64,000 bases of DNA from JAPHTQ01 sp050299175 (GTDB lineage: Bacteria; Pseudomonadota; Gammaproteobacteria; Thiohalomonadales; Thiohalomonadaceae), in the NCBI GenBank assembly GCA_050299175.1, contig JBNKVM010000010.1:1-64000 (forward strand). Reading direction: 5' to 3'. The notes beneath the pieces are model-generated. The model saw nothing but the letters and a program-made list of their open reading frames with translations, was not told where the DNA came from and ran no database searches. Below are positions 54,208 to 62,022 of this stretch, piece by piece. A program made the translations under genes and the position numbers. Position 1 is the first letter of the stretch; every line of letters begins with the position of its first letter.

Positions 54208-55073
54208 CAATAATCCGGTTTGACGCGATCGATCTGAAAGTGAGCGATCTGCTGCAGGGAGATGTGACCCTCGCTTCACCGCCGGAAATCTATGCCCGGT
54301 TATGCAAACTCATTGAGGAACCGGACAGCACCTCGGCCATGCTGGGTGAAGTCATCGAGCGCGATCCGGCGATTGCGGCACGCCTGCTGCGTCTGGCCAA
54401 TAGTGCCTTCTTCGCCCTGCCAGTCGAGGTGGAGAGTGTTGCCGACGCGATTACCCTGATCGGCCGTCAGGCCACCCGGGATCTGGTACTCGCCACCGAA
54501 GTCATTCAGCGCTTCAACGACATACCGCGCGAACTGATCGACATCTACGGTTACTGGCGCAACAGTCTGCGCTGCGCCATTCTGGTGCGCCAGCTGACCA
54601 GCCTGCTACCAGAGAGCTACAGCGATGAATCGATGTTTCTCGCCGGATTGCTACACGACATCGGCCATCTGGTGATCTATACCCGCACTCCCGAACTGGG
54701 ACGCAAGGCGCTGCTGGAACATCGTCACCGCGGCATACCGCTGCATCGAGTGGAACGTGAGATCATGGGGTTCGATTATGCCGAGGTCGGTTCGGCGCTG
54801 GCGATGATGTGGGAGTTGCCGAAAATGCTCAGCAACGTACTGGCGACCCATATCAATCCGCAGGATGCCGAGGAGTACCGCACCGAATCGGCGCTGGTAC
54901 ATATTGCCTCCACCATCAGCCAGCAGGGCAGTTTTGCTGAAGATATCGTTGACGTCCTGCTACCAGCCAGTATGCCGCTATGGCAAATAGCCCGCATCAA
55001 TGCCGAACAGGTAAAATCGATCCTGCCCGCCGCGCAGGAGGACTACGAAGCGGCGCTGAGTCTGTTGCAATAA
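54204..55073 (+). CDS. HDOD domain signalling protein
   Basis: A 289-residue soluble protein filled by one HDOD domain: RDPAIAARLLRLANSAFFAL, SVADAITLIGRQATRDLVLA, MFLAGLLHDIGHLVIYTR, GSALAMMWELPKMLS and TESALVHIASTISQQGSF. HDOD domains lack full HD metal sites and act as signalling scaffolds in motility and c-di-GMP pathways. An ATGA overlap with the GGDEF-EAL gene shows translational coupling, implying they work together. Confidence 0.9.
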   Translation: MTIIRFDAIDLKVSDLLQGDVTLASPPEIYARLCKLIEEPDSTSAMLGEVIERDPAIAARLLRLANSAFFALPVEVESVADAITLIGRQATRDLVLATEVIQRFNDIPRELIDIYGYWRNSLRCAILVRQLTSLLPESYSDESMFLAGLLHDIGHLVIYTRTPELGRKALLEHRHRGIPLHRVEREIMGFDYAEVGSALAMMWELPKMLSNVLATHINPQDAEEYRTESALVHIASTISQQGSFAEDIVDVLLPASMPLWQIARINAEQVKSILPAAQEDYEAALSLLQ

Positions 55074-55090
55074 ACCCGCAGATAACAAGA

Positions 55091-55115
55091 AGGGGGACAA
55101 AAGCCCCCTATTTCC
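55091..55115 (+). terminator. rho-independent terminator after the HDOD gene
   Basis: A GGGGG/CCCCC stem (55092-55108) with a seven-base A-rich loop is followed by TATTTCCC, 18 bases after the HDOD stop. Confidence 0.8.
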
Positions 55116-55139
55116 CGTCACGCCCTGATGGCGCCTCGA

Positions 55140-55253
55140 TCAATCCTTCGAATGGGTGCTGTTCATCAGCTTGTTGATACGGATCCCCAGTACGATGAAA
55201 ACCACGATAGAACCAACAACTGAAATAATTGAAGCGATGGCTACGGCATCCAT
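55140..55253 (-). CDS. 37-residue single-helix membrane protein
   Basis: An ATG at 55253 opens MDAVAIASIISVVGSIVVFI, then VLGIRINKLMNSTHSKD and a TGA at 55140. The 20-residue hydrophobic core with charged ends fits a single transmembrane helix, like the tiny subunits of oxidases and transporters (CydX, KdpF, MgtS). An AGAG purine stretch lies nine bases before the ATG. It sits alone between the HDOD terminator and the DUF1840 gene. Real expression is unproven, but codon use and the clean helix argue against chance. Confidence 0.5.
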   Translation of the reverse strand: MDAVAIASIISVVGSIVVFIVLGIRINKLMNSTHSKD

Positions 55254-55393
55254 TGTTTTTACTCTCTATTTGTTGTGATTGGAATGGTGTGGTGCCTTGC
55301 GGCTCAGGCCAATCTATCGGAATGTGCCAAGAAAATAAACCAGTGAAAAACTAGGGTAATTATCAGAGGACAGAGCGGCGGCCACCTGCCTGC

Positions 55394-55693
55394 CTATTGG
55401 TCCCACATAACATGAGTCTCTGCCTGCACCGCCGCTTCCAGCAATTGGATCAGTGGAAATGCACGCTGTGCCAGGCTGACCGACACTTCCTCTTCATCAT
55501 CGTTTTTATCATCTTCCTGCCGCCCCAATCTGGTCAACGCATTGCGCAGGCGTTGCAACGCACCAGGAACTTCATCAGCACTCAGCGCGCCCGGCACGCT
55601 GCCGCTATGTCCCATCATCTTCAGCAACGATACCGCCACATCACCAAGCATGGTGATATCTGCATAAGCTTTACAGGAAAAAGTTACCAACAT
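55394..55693 (-). CDS. DUF1840 family protein
   Basis: A 99-residue soluble protein with the family pattern FSCKAYADITMLGDVAVSLL, KMMGHSGSVPGALSADEVPG, ALQRLRNALTRLG and the C-terminal RAFPLIQLLEAAVQA. An acidic insert (EDDKNDDEEE) sits in the middle. The family is common in proteobacteria, near genes for varied functions, with no known role. It begins two bases after the stop of the DUF6765-like gene, so they form one operon. Confidence 0.9.
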   Translation of the reverse strand: MLVTFSCKAYADITMLGDVAVSLLKMMGHSGSVPGALSADEVPGALQRLRNALTRLGRQEDDKNDDEEEVSVSLAQRAFPLIQLLEAAVQAETHVMWDQ

Positions 55694-55695
55694 CG

Positions 55696-56718
55696 TTAAC
55701 GTCGTCTGATATCGATCTGCATCTGTTTGAATAGCGGCTCCAGTAAATCCAGCCCAAGTCGTTCATGATCCTTGACCGCCTCCTGGAAACAGTACCAGTG
55801 ACACTGCTCGATATCCACATCGTCGCGGAAGGTATAACTGTCAGGAAACAGAGTTAGCAACGCTCGCAGGCCTGTGTTGGCATCACGCATGCCGTGTACT
55901 TCGGTATCAATTGCCGCATCGAACCATTCGCGCTCGTCAAACGCCCCCAACCACGGCGCCAGTCTGCGATAAGCAGTATGACGTTCCTCTGCATACCAGT
56001 TATCGCTACCCGTATAGTAACGCCCCATCGCCTCATCTAAATCACGCTGCAATCCCTCCCAGCCATCGATATTATCTCCCCGTCCCTGCTCCTTCAGATA
56101 ACGGCAGTAGCGACGAAACAGTGCCTCCGCAGCAGCCAGAAAACGCAGGCGGTTATCGACATCACTCTCCAGCAAACGACTGTCCTGCCAACGATGCGCC
56201 ACCCAATCAGGATGGTGTTCCGCATCCGCATGACCGATGTTAAATTTCAGATCGAGACCAATCTGGTTGTGGCTGTCCTCCCAGCCGACAAAATTCTGGT
56301 GTGCCCAGGTGTCCACGTACATATGCGATGCGATACCGATACGGTAAAGGCGCAGATGTTCAGGGGCGGTGAATGCCGCATCGAACAGATAGCGTGCATT
56401 CTCACTATCCGGTGTGGTGTTGAGAATATGCATATGTCCGTCGACACGACGCGCCGATTCCGCCTCAGGATCGCCGGGCACAAAATGGAACAGCGGGTAG
56501 ATGCGTAGCAGCTTTCTATCGGGCAGAAAGATGTTCATCGTTTGACTGATGAAGTTGCGATAGAAGTTTTTTCGCTTATCCGGCCATGTAACCTTTATCG
56601 CACAGTCGTTTTCATCGACATACTCAGCGCAAGTAGCGATGACCGTCGCCTCACTTTGGGTAAAGCCGGCACGCTCGGCGATGATTGCTGTTATCCAGTA
56701 GTGGAACTCCGTGTCCAT
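55696..56718 (-). CDS. DUF6765-like protein with histidine-rich core
   Basis: A 340-residue soluble protein. The core carries metal-binding-looking motifs: DGHMHIL, ASHMYVDTWAHQNFVGW, NIGHADAEHHPDW and HGMRDA, recalling zinc-dependent phospholipase C-like and DUF6765 proteins. Catalysis is not shown; residues are arranged as expected for a multi-zinc helical hydrolase. GGAGG precedes the ATG by two bases. First gene of a two-gene operon with DUF1840. Confidence 0.7.
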   Translation of the reverse strand: MDTEFHYWITAIIAERAGFTQSEATVIATCAEYVDENDCAIKVTWPDKRKNFYRNFISQTMNIFLPDRKLLRIYPLFHFVPGDPEAESARRVDGHMHILNTTPDSENARYLFDAAFTAPEHLRLYRIGIASHMYVDTWAHQNFVGWEDSHNQIGLDLKFNIGHADAEHHPDWVAHRWQDSRLLESDVDNRLRFLAAAEALFRRYCRYLKEQGRGDNIDGWEGLQRDLDEAMGRYYTGSDNWYAEERHTAYRRLAPWLGAFDEREWFDAAIDTEVHGMRDANTGLRALLTLFPDSYTFRDDVDIEQCHWYCFQEAVKDHERLGLDLLEPLFKQMQIDIRRR

Positions 56719-56848
56719 CGCCTCCGCCCCCGTCCCTGCTGCCGCTTTGATTTAAGCATAGTCGGCAAGACGGACACATAAAACCTCGACTCAGTGGGCA
56801 GCCGTTACTTCCCTGTCTACACTCTATCTGCAACCTACTCAGCGGAGA

Positions 56849-57703
56849 GTGAAGTTGATTCACCTGGCGTACGACGGTTCGATCAATGGCGACTGGGTCG
56901 CCTGGTATGCACAAAACCTGGCGCGTCAGGAAAACGATCGCACCCTCAGGGTTCTCTACATCAACACCGATGAAATCCCCGCCGAAGAGGTCCACAACAA
57001 GGTCGCTACCATGGAGAGCGCCAGCAGCGAGTGCGGCGTCACCCTGAAGCTTGAGATCATCCGCTCCTCCGGCCCGGGCGCCAATGCCATTGTCCGTGAC
57101 CTCCTCGCCAACATGCCGACAACGCCCGGTACCCTGCTGATCTGTGGCGCACGCCTGCATAGCGGCACCCACGGCCACCTGGCAGGGACCGTCTCGGAGC
57201 GACTCCTTTCCGATCACAGCTTCGATGTAATGGCGATACGCGTGGCACAACCGGGGCTCCTTGGCGCACCAAGACGCTTTCTGCTACCCATCGCCGGTGA
57301 CCGCGAAGGCTTCCTGACCAGCGCCGAAATTTTGCGTCGCTTTTCTCCCACCGTGTCACGCGTGCATATGTTGCGCGTCATGATGCTCAAACGGCTGCTG
57401 TTTCGCCACCTGCAGCACCAGCAGGCAGAGCAGTTACGGCAAAAAGGCTGGGAAAGCATGGTCGATCTGGATCGCCAGTTGGCCGAACTGACCGGGATCG
57501 AGCAGGCACTGATCGACAGCAACGTCGTCGTCTCTGACGACTGGGCCCATGAGGTGATCATCGCCGCCAACCGACATAAATCTCATCTCATCCTGATGGA
57601 GGCGGCGTGGAAAAACCTGCGTCGTACCTTTCAGTACGGCAACCCCATCGAGGTGGTACTACGCGATGCCCCCTGCGACGTCGCCATCTTCCGCGGAGTA
57701 TAG
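56849..57703 (+). CDS. tandem universal stress protein (UspA family)
   Basis: A 284-residue protein with two Usp folds (about 1-135 and 140-284). The first has LIHLAYDGSINGDWVA and GTHGHLAGTVSERLLSDHSF, the ATP-site glycine pattern being partly degenerate; the second ends YGNPIEVVLRDAPCDVAIF. Start is GTG at 56849 (a TTG two codons later has better SD spacing). Three bases separate it from the P-type ATPase gene, so it is probably co-expressed and may modulate that pump. Confidence 0.88.
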   Translation: MKLIHLAYDGSINGDWVAWYAQNLARQENDRTLRVLYINTDEIPAEEVHNKVATMESASSECGVTLKLEIIRSSGPGANAIVRDLLANMPTTPGTLLICGARLHSGTHGHLAGTVSERLLSDHSFDVMAIRVAQPGLLGAPRRFLLPIAGDREGFLTSAEILRRFSPTVSRVHMLRVMMLKRLLFRHLQHQQAEQLRQKGWESMVDLDRQLAELTGIEQALIDSNVVVSDDWAHEVIIAANRHKSHLILMEAAWKNLRRTFQYGNPIEVVLRDAPCDVAIFRGV

Positions 57704-57706
57704 AGG

Positions 57707-60439
57707 ATGGCTGTCAACGTTCACGAACGACAGATCCAGAACATCGACGCGACTCAGGTCTACCGTTTTCTACACAGCCGGGAAAGCGGGCTCAATACGC
57801 AACAGGTAAACGAGCGCCTTGGCCAAATCGGCGCCAACACCATTGAGGAAACCCGTCGCCTGGTCTGGCTCAAAAGCCTGGCGCGTCAGTTCACCAACTT
57901 CTTCACCATCCTGCTCGATATCTCCGCGGCGATCTGTTTTGTCGCCGACTATATCCAGCCTGGCGAAGGAATGAACATTCTCGGCTGGGCGCTGCTGGGG
58001 GTTTCTATCCTCAATGCCCTGTTCAGCTTTGTGCAGGAGTATCGCGCCGAAAAGGCGATGGAGGAGCTGCGCAAATTTCTGCCACAGCAGGTCAACGTCC
58101 TGCGCGACGGCAGAGAACTGACCATCCTTGCCGAAGAACTGGTTCCGGGCGACGTGCTAATGCTCGGCGAAGGCGACAAGGTACCCGCCGATGCCCGTCT
58201 GGTCGAAGTGCAGGATCTGGTAGTCAACAACGCGCCGCTCACTGGTGAGTCCCGCCCAGTTCGTCTCAACGCCGATGCACAGGAGTCCATTCTCAGTGAC
58301 AGCACCAACGTGCTGTTCGCCGGATGCATGGTGAAAAAAGGGTACGGCAAGGCAGTGGTCTTCGCCACTGGGCCACGTACCGAGTTCGGCAAAATCGCCA
58401 CGCTCTCCCGTGACGTCAAACGCAATCCTTCGCCGCTGGAGCGGGAGACGGCACACATGGTGCGCGTACTGACCATTATTGCTGTCAGCATGGGCGCGGT
58501 GTTCTTTACCTACGGCGTCCTCAGCGGACAGTCATTGTGGATCAATCTGGTGTTCATGATGGGCATCATTGTCGCCAACGTGCCCGAAGGGCTGCTGCCC
58601 ACCTTCACCCTCTCGCTGGCGATGGGCAGCCTGCGCATGGCCAAACGCAATGTGCTGGTGAAAGGGCTTAACTCGGTCGAGGCACTGGGGGCGGTGCACG
58701 TGATCTGCACCGACAAGACCGGCACCCTCACCCAGAATCGTCTGGCGATCACCTCACTCTGCGATCCTACGACCGCCCAACAACTCGGCGACACACGCCG
58801 AGAGAACCTGCTTCGCCTCGCCGTAGCCGCCTCCGATGTACACCAGAGCGACAAGGGGCTGGGTGGCGATCCACTGGATGTCTCTCTGGCCGAGACCCTG
58901 CTTGCAGAGCAGGGCTCCATCGACAGCGTTGTGGAAAAAACCGTCGTGCGCTTCTCCTTCGACGACGAGAAGCGGCGCGCTGGTGGTGTACTGGAATGCG
59001 GCAACGATGCGGACTGCAAAGACAACTACATCTATAGCGTCAAAGGCGCCTGGGAGAGTCTGCGACCACTGCTGAGCCATGTGGAACTGGCACAGGATTC
59101 AATAGAGGAACTGAACGAGACCCACCTGGCACAGGCGGAAAAGGTGGTGCAACAGATGGCCTCAAGTGGCCAACGGGTCATCGCCCTGGCCTACCGTTTT
59201 ATCGACACAGTGCCAGAAGGCGATGAGGCCCAGACGCAACTGGAACAGCAGATGGTACTCAAGGGTTTTATCGGCAGCGAAGACCCGATCCGCGAAGAGG
59301 TTCCGCATGCGGTGGCCCAGTGTCGTAGTGCCGGGATCGATGTGGTGATGATCACCGGTGACCATCCCGCCACTGCCGAAGCCATTGCCCGTCAGGCAGG
59401 CATCATTCCACAGGACGCCAACACGCAGGCGACCGTCCTCACCGGCGAAGAGTTGGCAGGTATCGGCAAACGGGCGCTGGTGGAACGCTTACGCAACGGC
59501 GTTCACGTGTTTGCCCGGACTACGCCGGAACAGAAGTGGAAGGTGGTCTCCGCCTTTCATGAACTGAACAAAGTGGTAGCAATGACCGGTGACGGGGTTA
59601 ATGATGCGCCGGCACTCAAGGCCGCCGATGTCGGTATTGCCATGGGTAAGAGCGGTACCGACGTGGCCCGTGAAGCGGCGCAGGTGATCCTGCTCGACGA
59701 CAACTTCGCCTCTATCGTTAACGGTATCGAAGAAGGACGCACCATCTTCAATAACATCCGTAAATTCACCAACTATGTATTGGTGAGTAACGGCCCGGAG
59801 ATCCTGCCCTACATCCTCTACATGCTGTTCCCGGTGCCGCTGGCGTTGACTGTGATCCAGATCCTCTCCATCGACCTTGGCACCGACATCATTCCGTCGA
59901 TGGGTCTGGGGCAGGAGAAACCCGACCCGGAAGTAATGAAGCAACCGCCACGGGACAGTAAACAGGGATTGTTGTCGTTTCCGTTGATGGCGCACAGTTA
60001 TCTCTTCCTTGGTCTGATCGAAGCGGTATTCGCCCTGAGTTTGTTCTTCTGGGTACTGTTCGATGGCGGCTGGCAATACGGCGATCCCCTCTCCGTGCGC
60101 GACCCACTCTACCTCTCCGCCACGGGCATAACCCTCTCCTCGATTATCCTGATGCAGATGGGTAACATCTTTGGCCGCCGTTCGCGTACCGGCAGCGGAC
60201 TCACTCTCGACTTTCTGCACAACCCGCTGATTGTTCTCGGCCTGGTATTCGAGGTGATCTTCTCCTGGGCGATCCTCTACTTCCCACCGTTGGCGAAACT
60301 GTTGGGTACCGGACCGGTGGACACCACGATCTACGCGGTTGCCTGGAGCGGACCGTTTCTGATCTTTGGTCTGGACTACCTGCGTAAACGGATATTGGCA
60401 CACTTACGTGCTCGAGGAATGGAAATACCTAGTGGCTAG
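57707..60439 (+). CDS. P-type cation ATPase, type II (Na+/K+-ATPase-like, IIC)
   Basis: A 910-residue inner-membrane ion pump with ten helices. The phosphorylated Asp336 lies in CTDKTGTLTQN; TGES sits in the actuator domain and TGDGVNDAPALKAADVG in the P-domain. Ion-site residues match those of Na+/K+ pumps: VANVPEGLL (Glu294), SNGPEILP (Asn695, Glu698) and SIDLGTDIIP (Asp723, Asp727). No beta subunit gene is adjacent. Likely transports Na+, K+ or Ca2+; the IIC pattern favours Na+/K+ type. It ends overlapping a convergent GGDEF gene by 11 bases. Confidence 0.92.
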   Translation: MAVNVHERQIQNIDATQVYRFLHSRESGLNTQQVNERLGQIGANTIEETRRLVWLKSLARQFTNFFTILLDISAAICFVADYIQPGEGMNILGWALLGVSILNALFSFVQEYRAEKAMEELRKFLPQQVNVLRDGRELTILAEELVPGDVLMLGEGDKVPADARLVEVQDLVVNNAPLTGESRPVRLNADAQESILSDSTNVLFAGCMVKKGYGKAVVFATGPRTEFGKIATLSRDVKRNPSPLERETAHMVRVLTIIAVSMGAVFFTYGVLSGQSLWINLVFMMGIIVANVPEGLLPTFTLSLAMGSLRMAKRNVLVKGLNSVEALGAVHVICTDKTGTLTQNRLAITSLCDPTTAQQLGDTRRENLLRLAVAASDVHQSDKGLGGDPLDVSLAETLLAEQGSIDSVVEKTVVRFSFDDEKRRAGGVLECGNDADCKDNYIYSVKGAWESLRPLLSHVELAQDSIEELNETHLAQAEKVVQQMASSGQRVIALAYRFIDTVPEGDEAQTQLEQQMVLKGFIGSEDPIREEVPHAVAQCRSAGIDVVMITGDHPATAEAIARQAGIIPQDANTQATVLTGEELAGIGKRALVERLRNGVHVFARTTPEQKWKVVSAFHELNKVVAMTGDGVNDAPALKAADVGIAMGKSGTDVAREAAQVILLDDNFASIVNGIEEGRTIFNNIRKFTNYVLVSNGPEILPYILYMLFPVPLALTVIQILSIDLGTDIIPSMGLGQEKPDPEVMKQPPRDSKQGLLSFPLMAHSYLFLGLIEAVFALSLFFWVLFDGGWQYGDPLSVRDPLYLSATGITLSSIILMQMGNIFGRRSRTGSGLTLDFLHNPLIVLGLVFEVIFSWAILYFPPLAKLLGTGPVDTTIYAVAWSGPFLIFGLDYLRKRILAHLRARGMEIPSG

Positions 60440-61619
60440 AGCTACCGGCAAAATCGGCCCACAATAATGGTTGACCACTAATCCCGATACTGCGCGCCCG
60501 ACCGGTATCTTTCGCCCGGTACATACGACGGTCGGCCAACTCGACCATCGCCTTCCAGTCCCGCGGCCGATCCTCCTGTAATTCAGCCACACCGACACTG
60601 GCGGTGATCGGCGTGCCATCGGGGTTACAGCCAATGCCCGAATTCATGATTCGCACCACCACTTCATTGGCCTGCCGTGGATCGGCGGTCGGCAAAACGA
60701 CGATGAACTCCTCTCCACCCCAACGGATCACACTATCCCCCCGCCGTACCGCCTTGTTGAGATGCTTCGCCGCTGTCTTTAACACCAGATCGCCAGCCTC
60801 ATGACCATATCTGTCGTTGACCAACTTGAAGTGATCCAGATCGAAAAACAGGATCGACAACGAGTTACCACTGATCCGGGCCATACGAAACTGCAGGTCC
60901 AGCATCTCGATTCCCGCCCGTCGGCTAAGTACGCCGGTCAGGGCATCGTAACTGAGGCGGCTGGCCTGGGAGAGCATGTAACGAAGCTGGGTTAGCGAAG
61001 CGAATAGCGCCACCCCCAGGATCAGGATGAACAGCCACAGGGTGGCAACCGCGTGAGGAATGTCTTCCACCGTATCGAAATGGGTGCTGTAAAAGGTCAC
61101 CGCAAACAGTGGCACTGCATAGAGGAAAAATTCAAACAGGGTCAGTGGGAACAGGGTCATCCCCGCAATCATGATGAACGGCAACAATTCATAGAGCTCC
61201 GCGGCCACCATCTCCCTACCACTCAGTGGATAGGCGTGAATCCAGTAATCCGCGGTGAGATAGAACAGCGGCGTGATCGCCAATAGTGCCGCCAGCAGTA
61301 GGCGGGCACGAGGCAGTTCATGCTCCTTGCGTGCCTGCCAGGCAATTACGACGAAGAAGAAACCGGAAACCAGTCTGCCCAGCAGCAGATCGATCCACAA
61401 CCAGTGGGGCAGAAACAGCAGATCGATCAACGACCAAGCAGGTACCAGCACGGCAAAGACAACGCTGAAGAAGAAAACCCGGCTCTGGATCACTGTCGCG
61501 CGATGACGACAGATGGGTTCGCTGTGGCTACTTGAGATGAGCAGTTCGCGGAACTGATCCGCAGTGTAGATCCCTATCGACTCACCCAATGCGGTAAGAA
61601 TTTTCCGCAAAAATTTCAT
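60429..61619 (-). CDS. membrane GGDEF diguanylate cyclase
   Basis: The protein is 396 residues from the ATG at 61619; a longer frame begins 14 codons up. Five to six helices fill about 50-225, then GGDEF from about 225: DALTGVLSRRAGIEML, catalytic RWGGEEFIVVLP and the RRGD I-site five residues before it, so active and feedback-regulated. The sensor region is a membrane bundle of no named family. Its 3' end overlaps the ATPase gene. Confidence 0.9.
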   Translation of the reverse strand: MKFLRKILTALGESIGIYTADQFRELLISSSHSEPICRHRATVIQSRVFFFSVVFAVLVPAWSLIDLLFLPHWLWIDLLLGRLVSGFFFVVIAWQARKEHELPRARLLLAALLAITPLFYLTADYWIHAYPLSGREMVAAELYELLPFIMIAGMTLFPLTLFEFFLYAVPLFAVTFYSTHFDTVEDIPHAVATLWLFILILGVALFASLTQLRYMLSQASRLSYDALTGVLSRRAGIEMLDLQFRMARISGNSLSILFFDLDHFKLVNDRYGHEAGDLVLKTAAKHLNKAVRRGDSVIRWGGEEFIVVLPTADPRQANEVVVRIMNSGIGCNPDGTPITASVGVAELQEDRPRDWKAMVELADRRMYRAKDTGRARSIGISGQPLLWADFAGSSSH

Positions 61620-61695
61620 TCCCTGGATCCCTGAAACAGCAACTTCGACACTATACGCCAACTCTTAACAATTGTTGCAATACCGCATTAATTAC

Positions 61696-61709
61696 CTGAT
61701 ACAGATCAA
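61696..61709 (+). promoter_or_regulatory. FNR-like box 1 upstream of molybdoenzyme
   Basis: CTGATACAGATCAA differs from the FNR/Anr consensus TTGAT-N4-ATCAA only at the first base. Confidence 0.5.
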
Positions 61710-61817
61710 GACGCTGCGCGAGATTAGCCTTCACCACAGCCAAAAGCAAAAACATCCCAACAAGGTCAGAACATCAGTATATTCTAATATGTTATTGATT
61801 TTATTCGAATTATTTTA

Positions 61818-61831
61818 TTGATCCAGATCAG
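61818..61831 (+). promoter_or_regulatory. FNR-like box 2 upstream of molybdoenzyme
   Basis: TTGATCCAGATCAG differs from the FNR/Anr consensus only at the last base. Its centre at 61824.5 predicts a start near 61866 in class II fashion, with TAACGT at 61855-61860 as the -10. Confidence 0.6.
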
Positions 61832-62022
61832 CTTTGATTTTTGTCACCTTGTGGTAACGTCCCCGCCATAACAAAATGGGCACAGACCCGAAGCAGTAAA
61901 AACAACCACGCTTCACCGTCACACCACGACGGGCTCCAGCAAAAAACCAGCGGTTTTGTACAACCCGCGCGCGGTTCTGTTCGTCCGTGCGCACCTGTAT
62001 GGTTTAGCTAAGGAGCATGTAT

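Larger units (their letters stand above)
61620..62022 (+). promoter_or_regulatory. intergenic promoter region of the molybdoenzyme
   Basis: About 400 bases without a supported gene. It turns AT-rich around 61770-61850, contains two FNR-like boxes (61696-61709 and 61818-61831) and an AAGGAG ribosome site ending at 62015 before the ATG at 62023. A TAACGT at 61855-61860 lies where a class II FNR -10 would fall. Confidence 0.6.
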
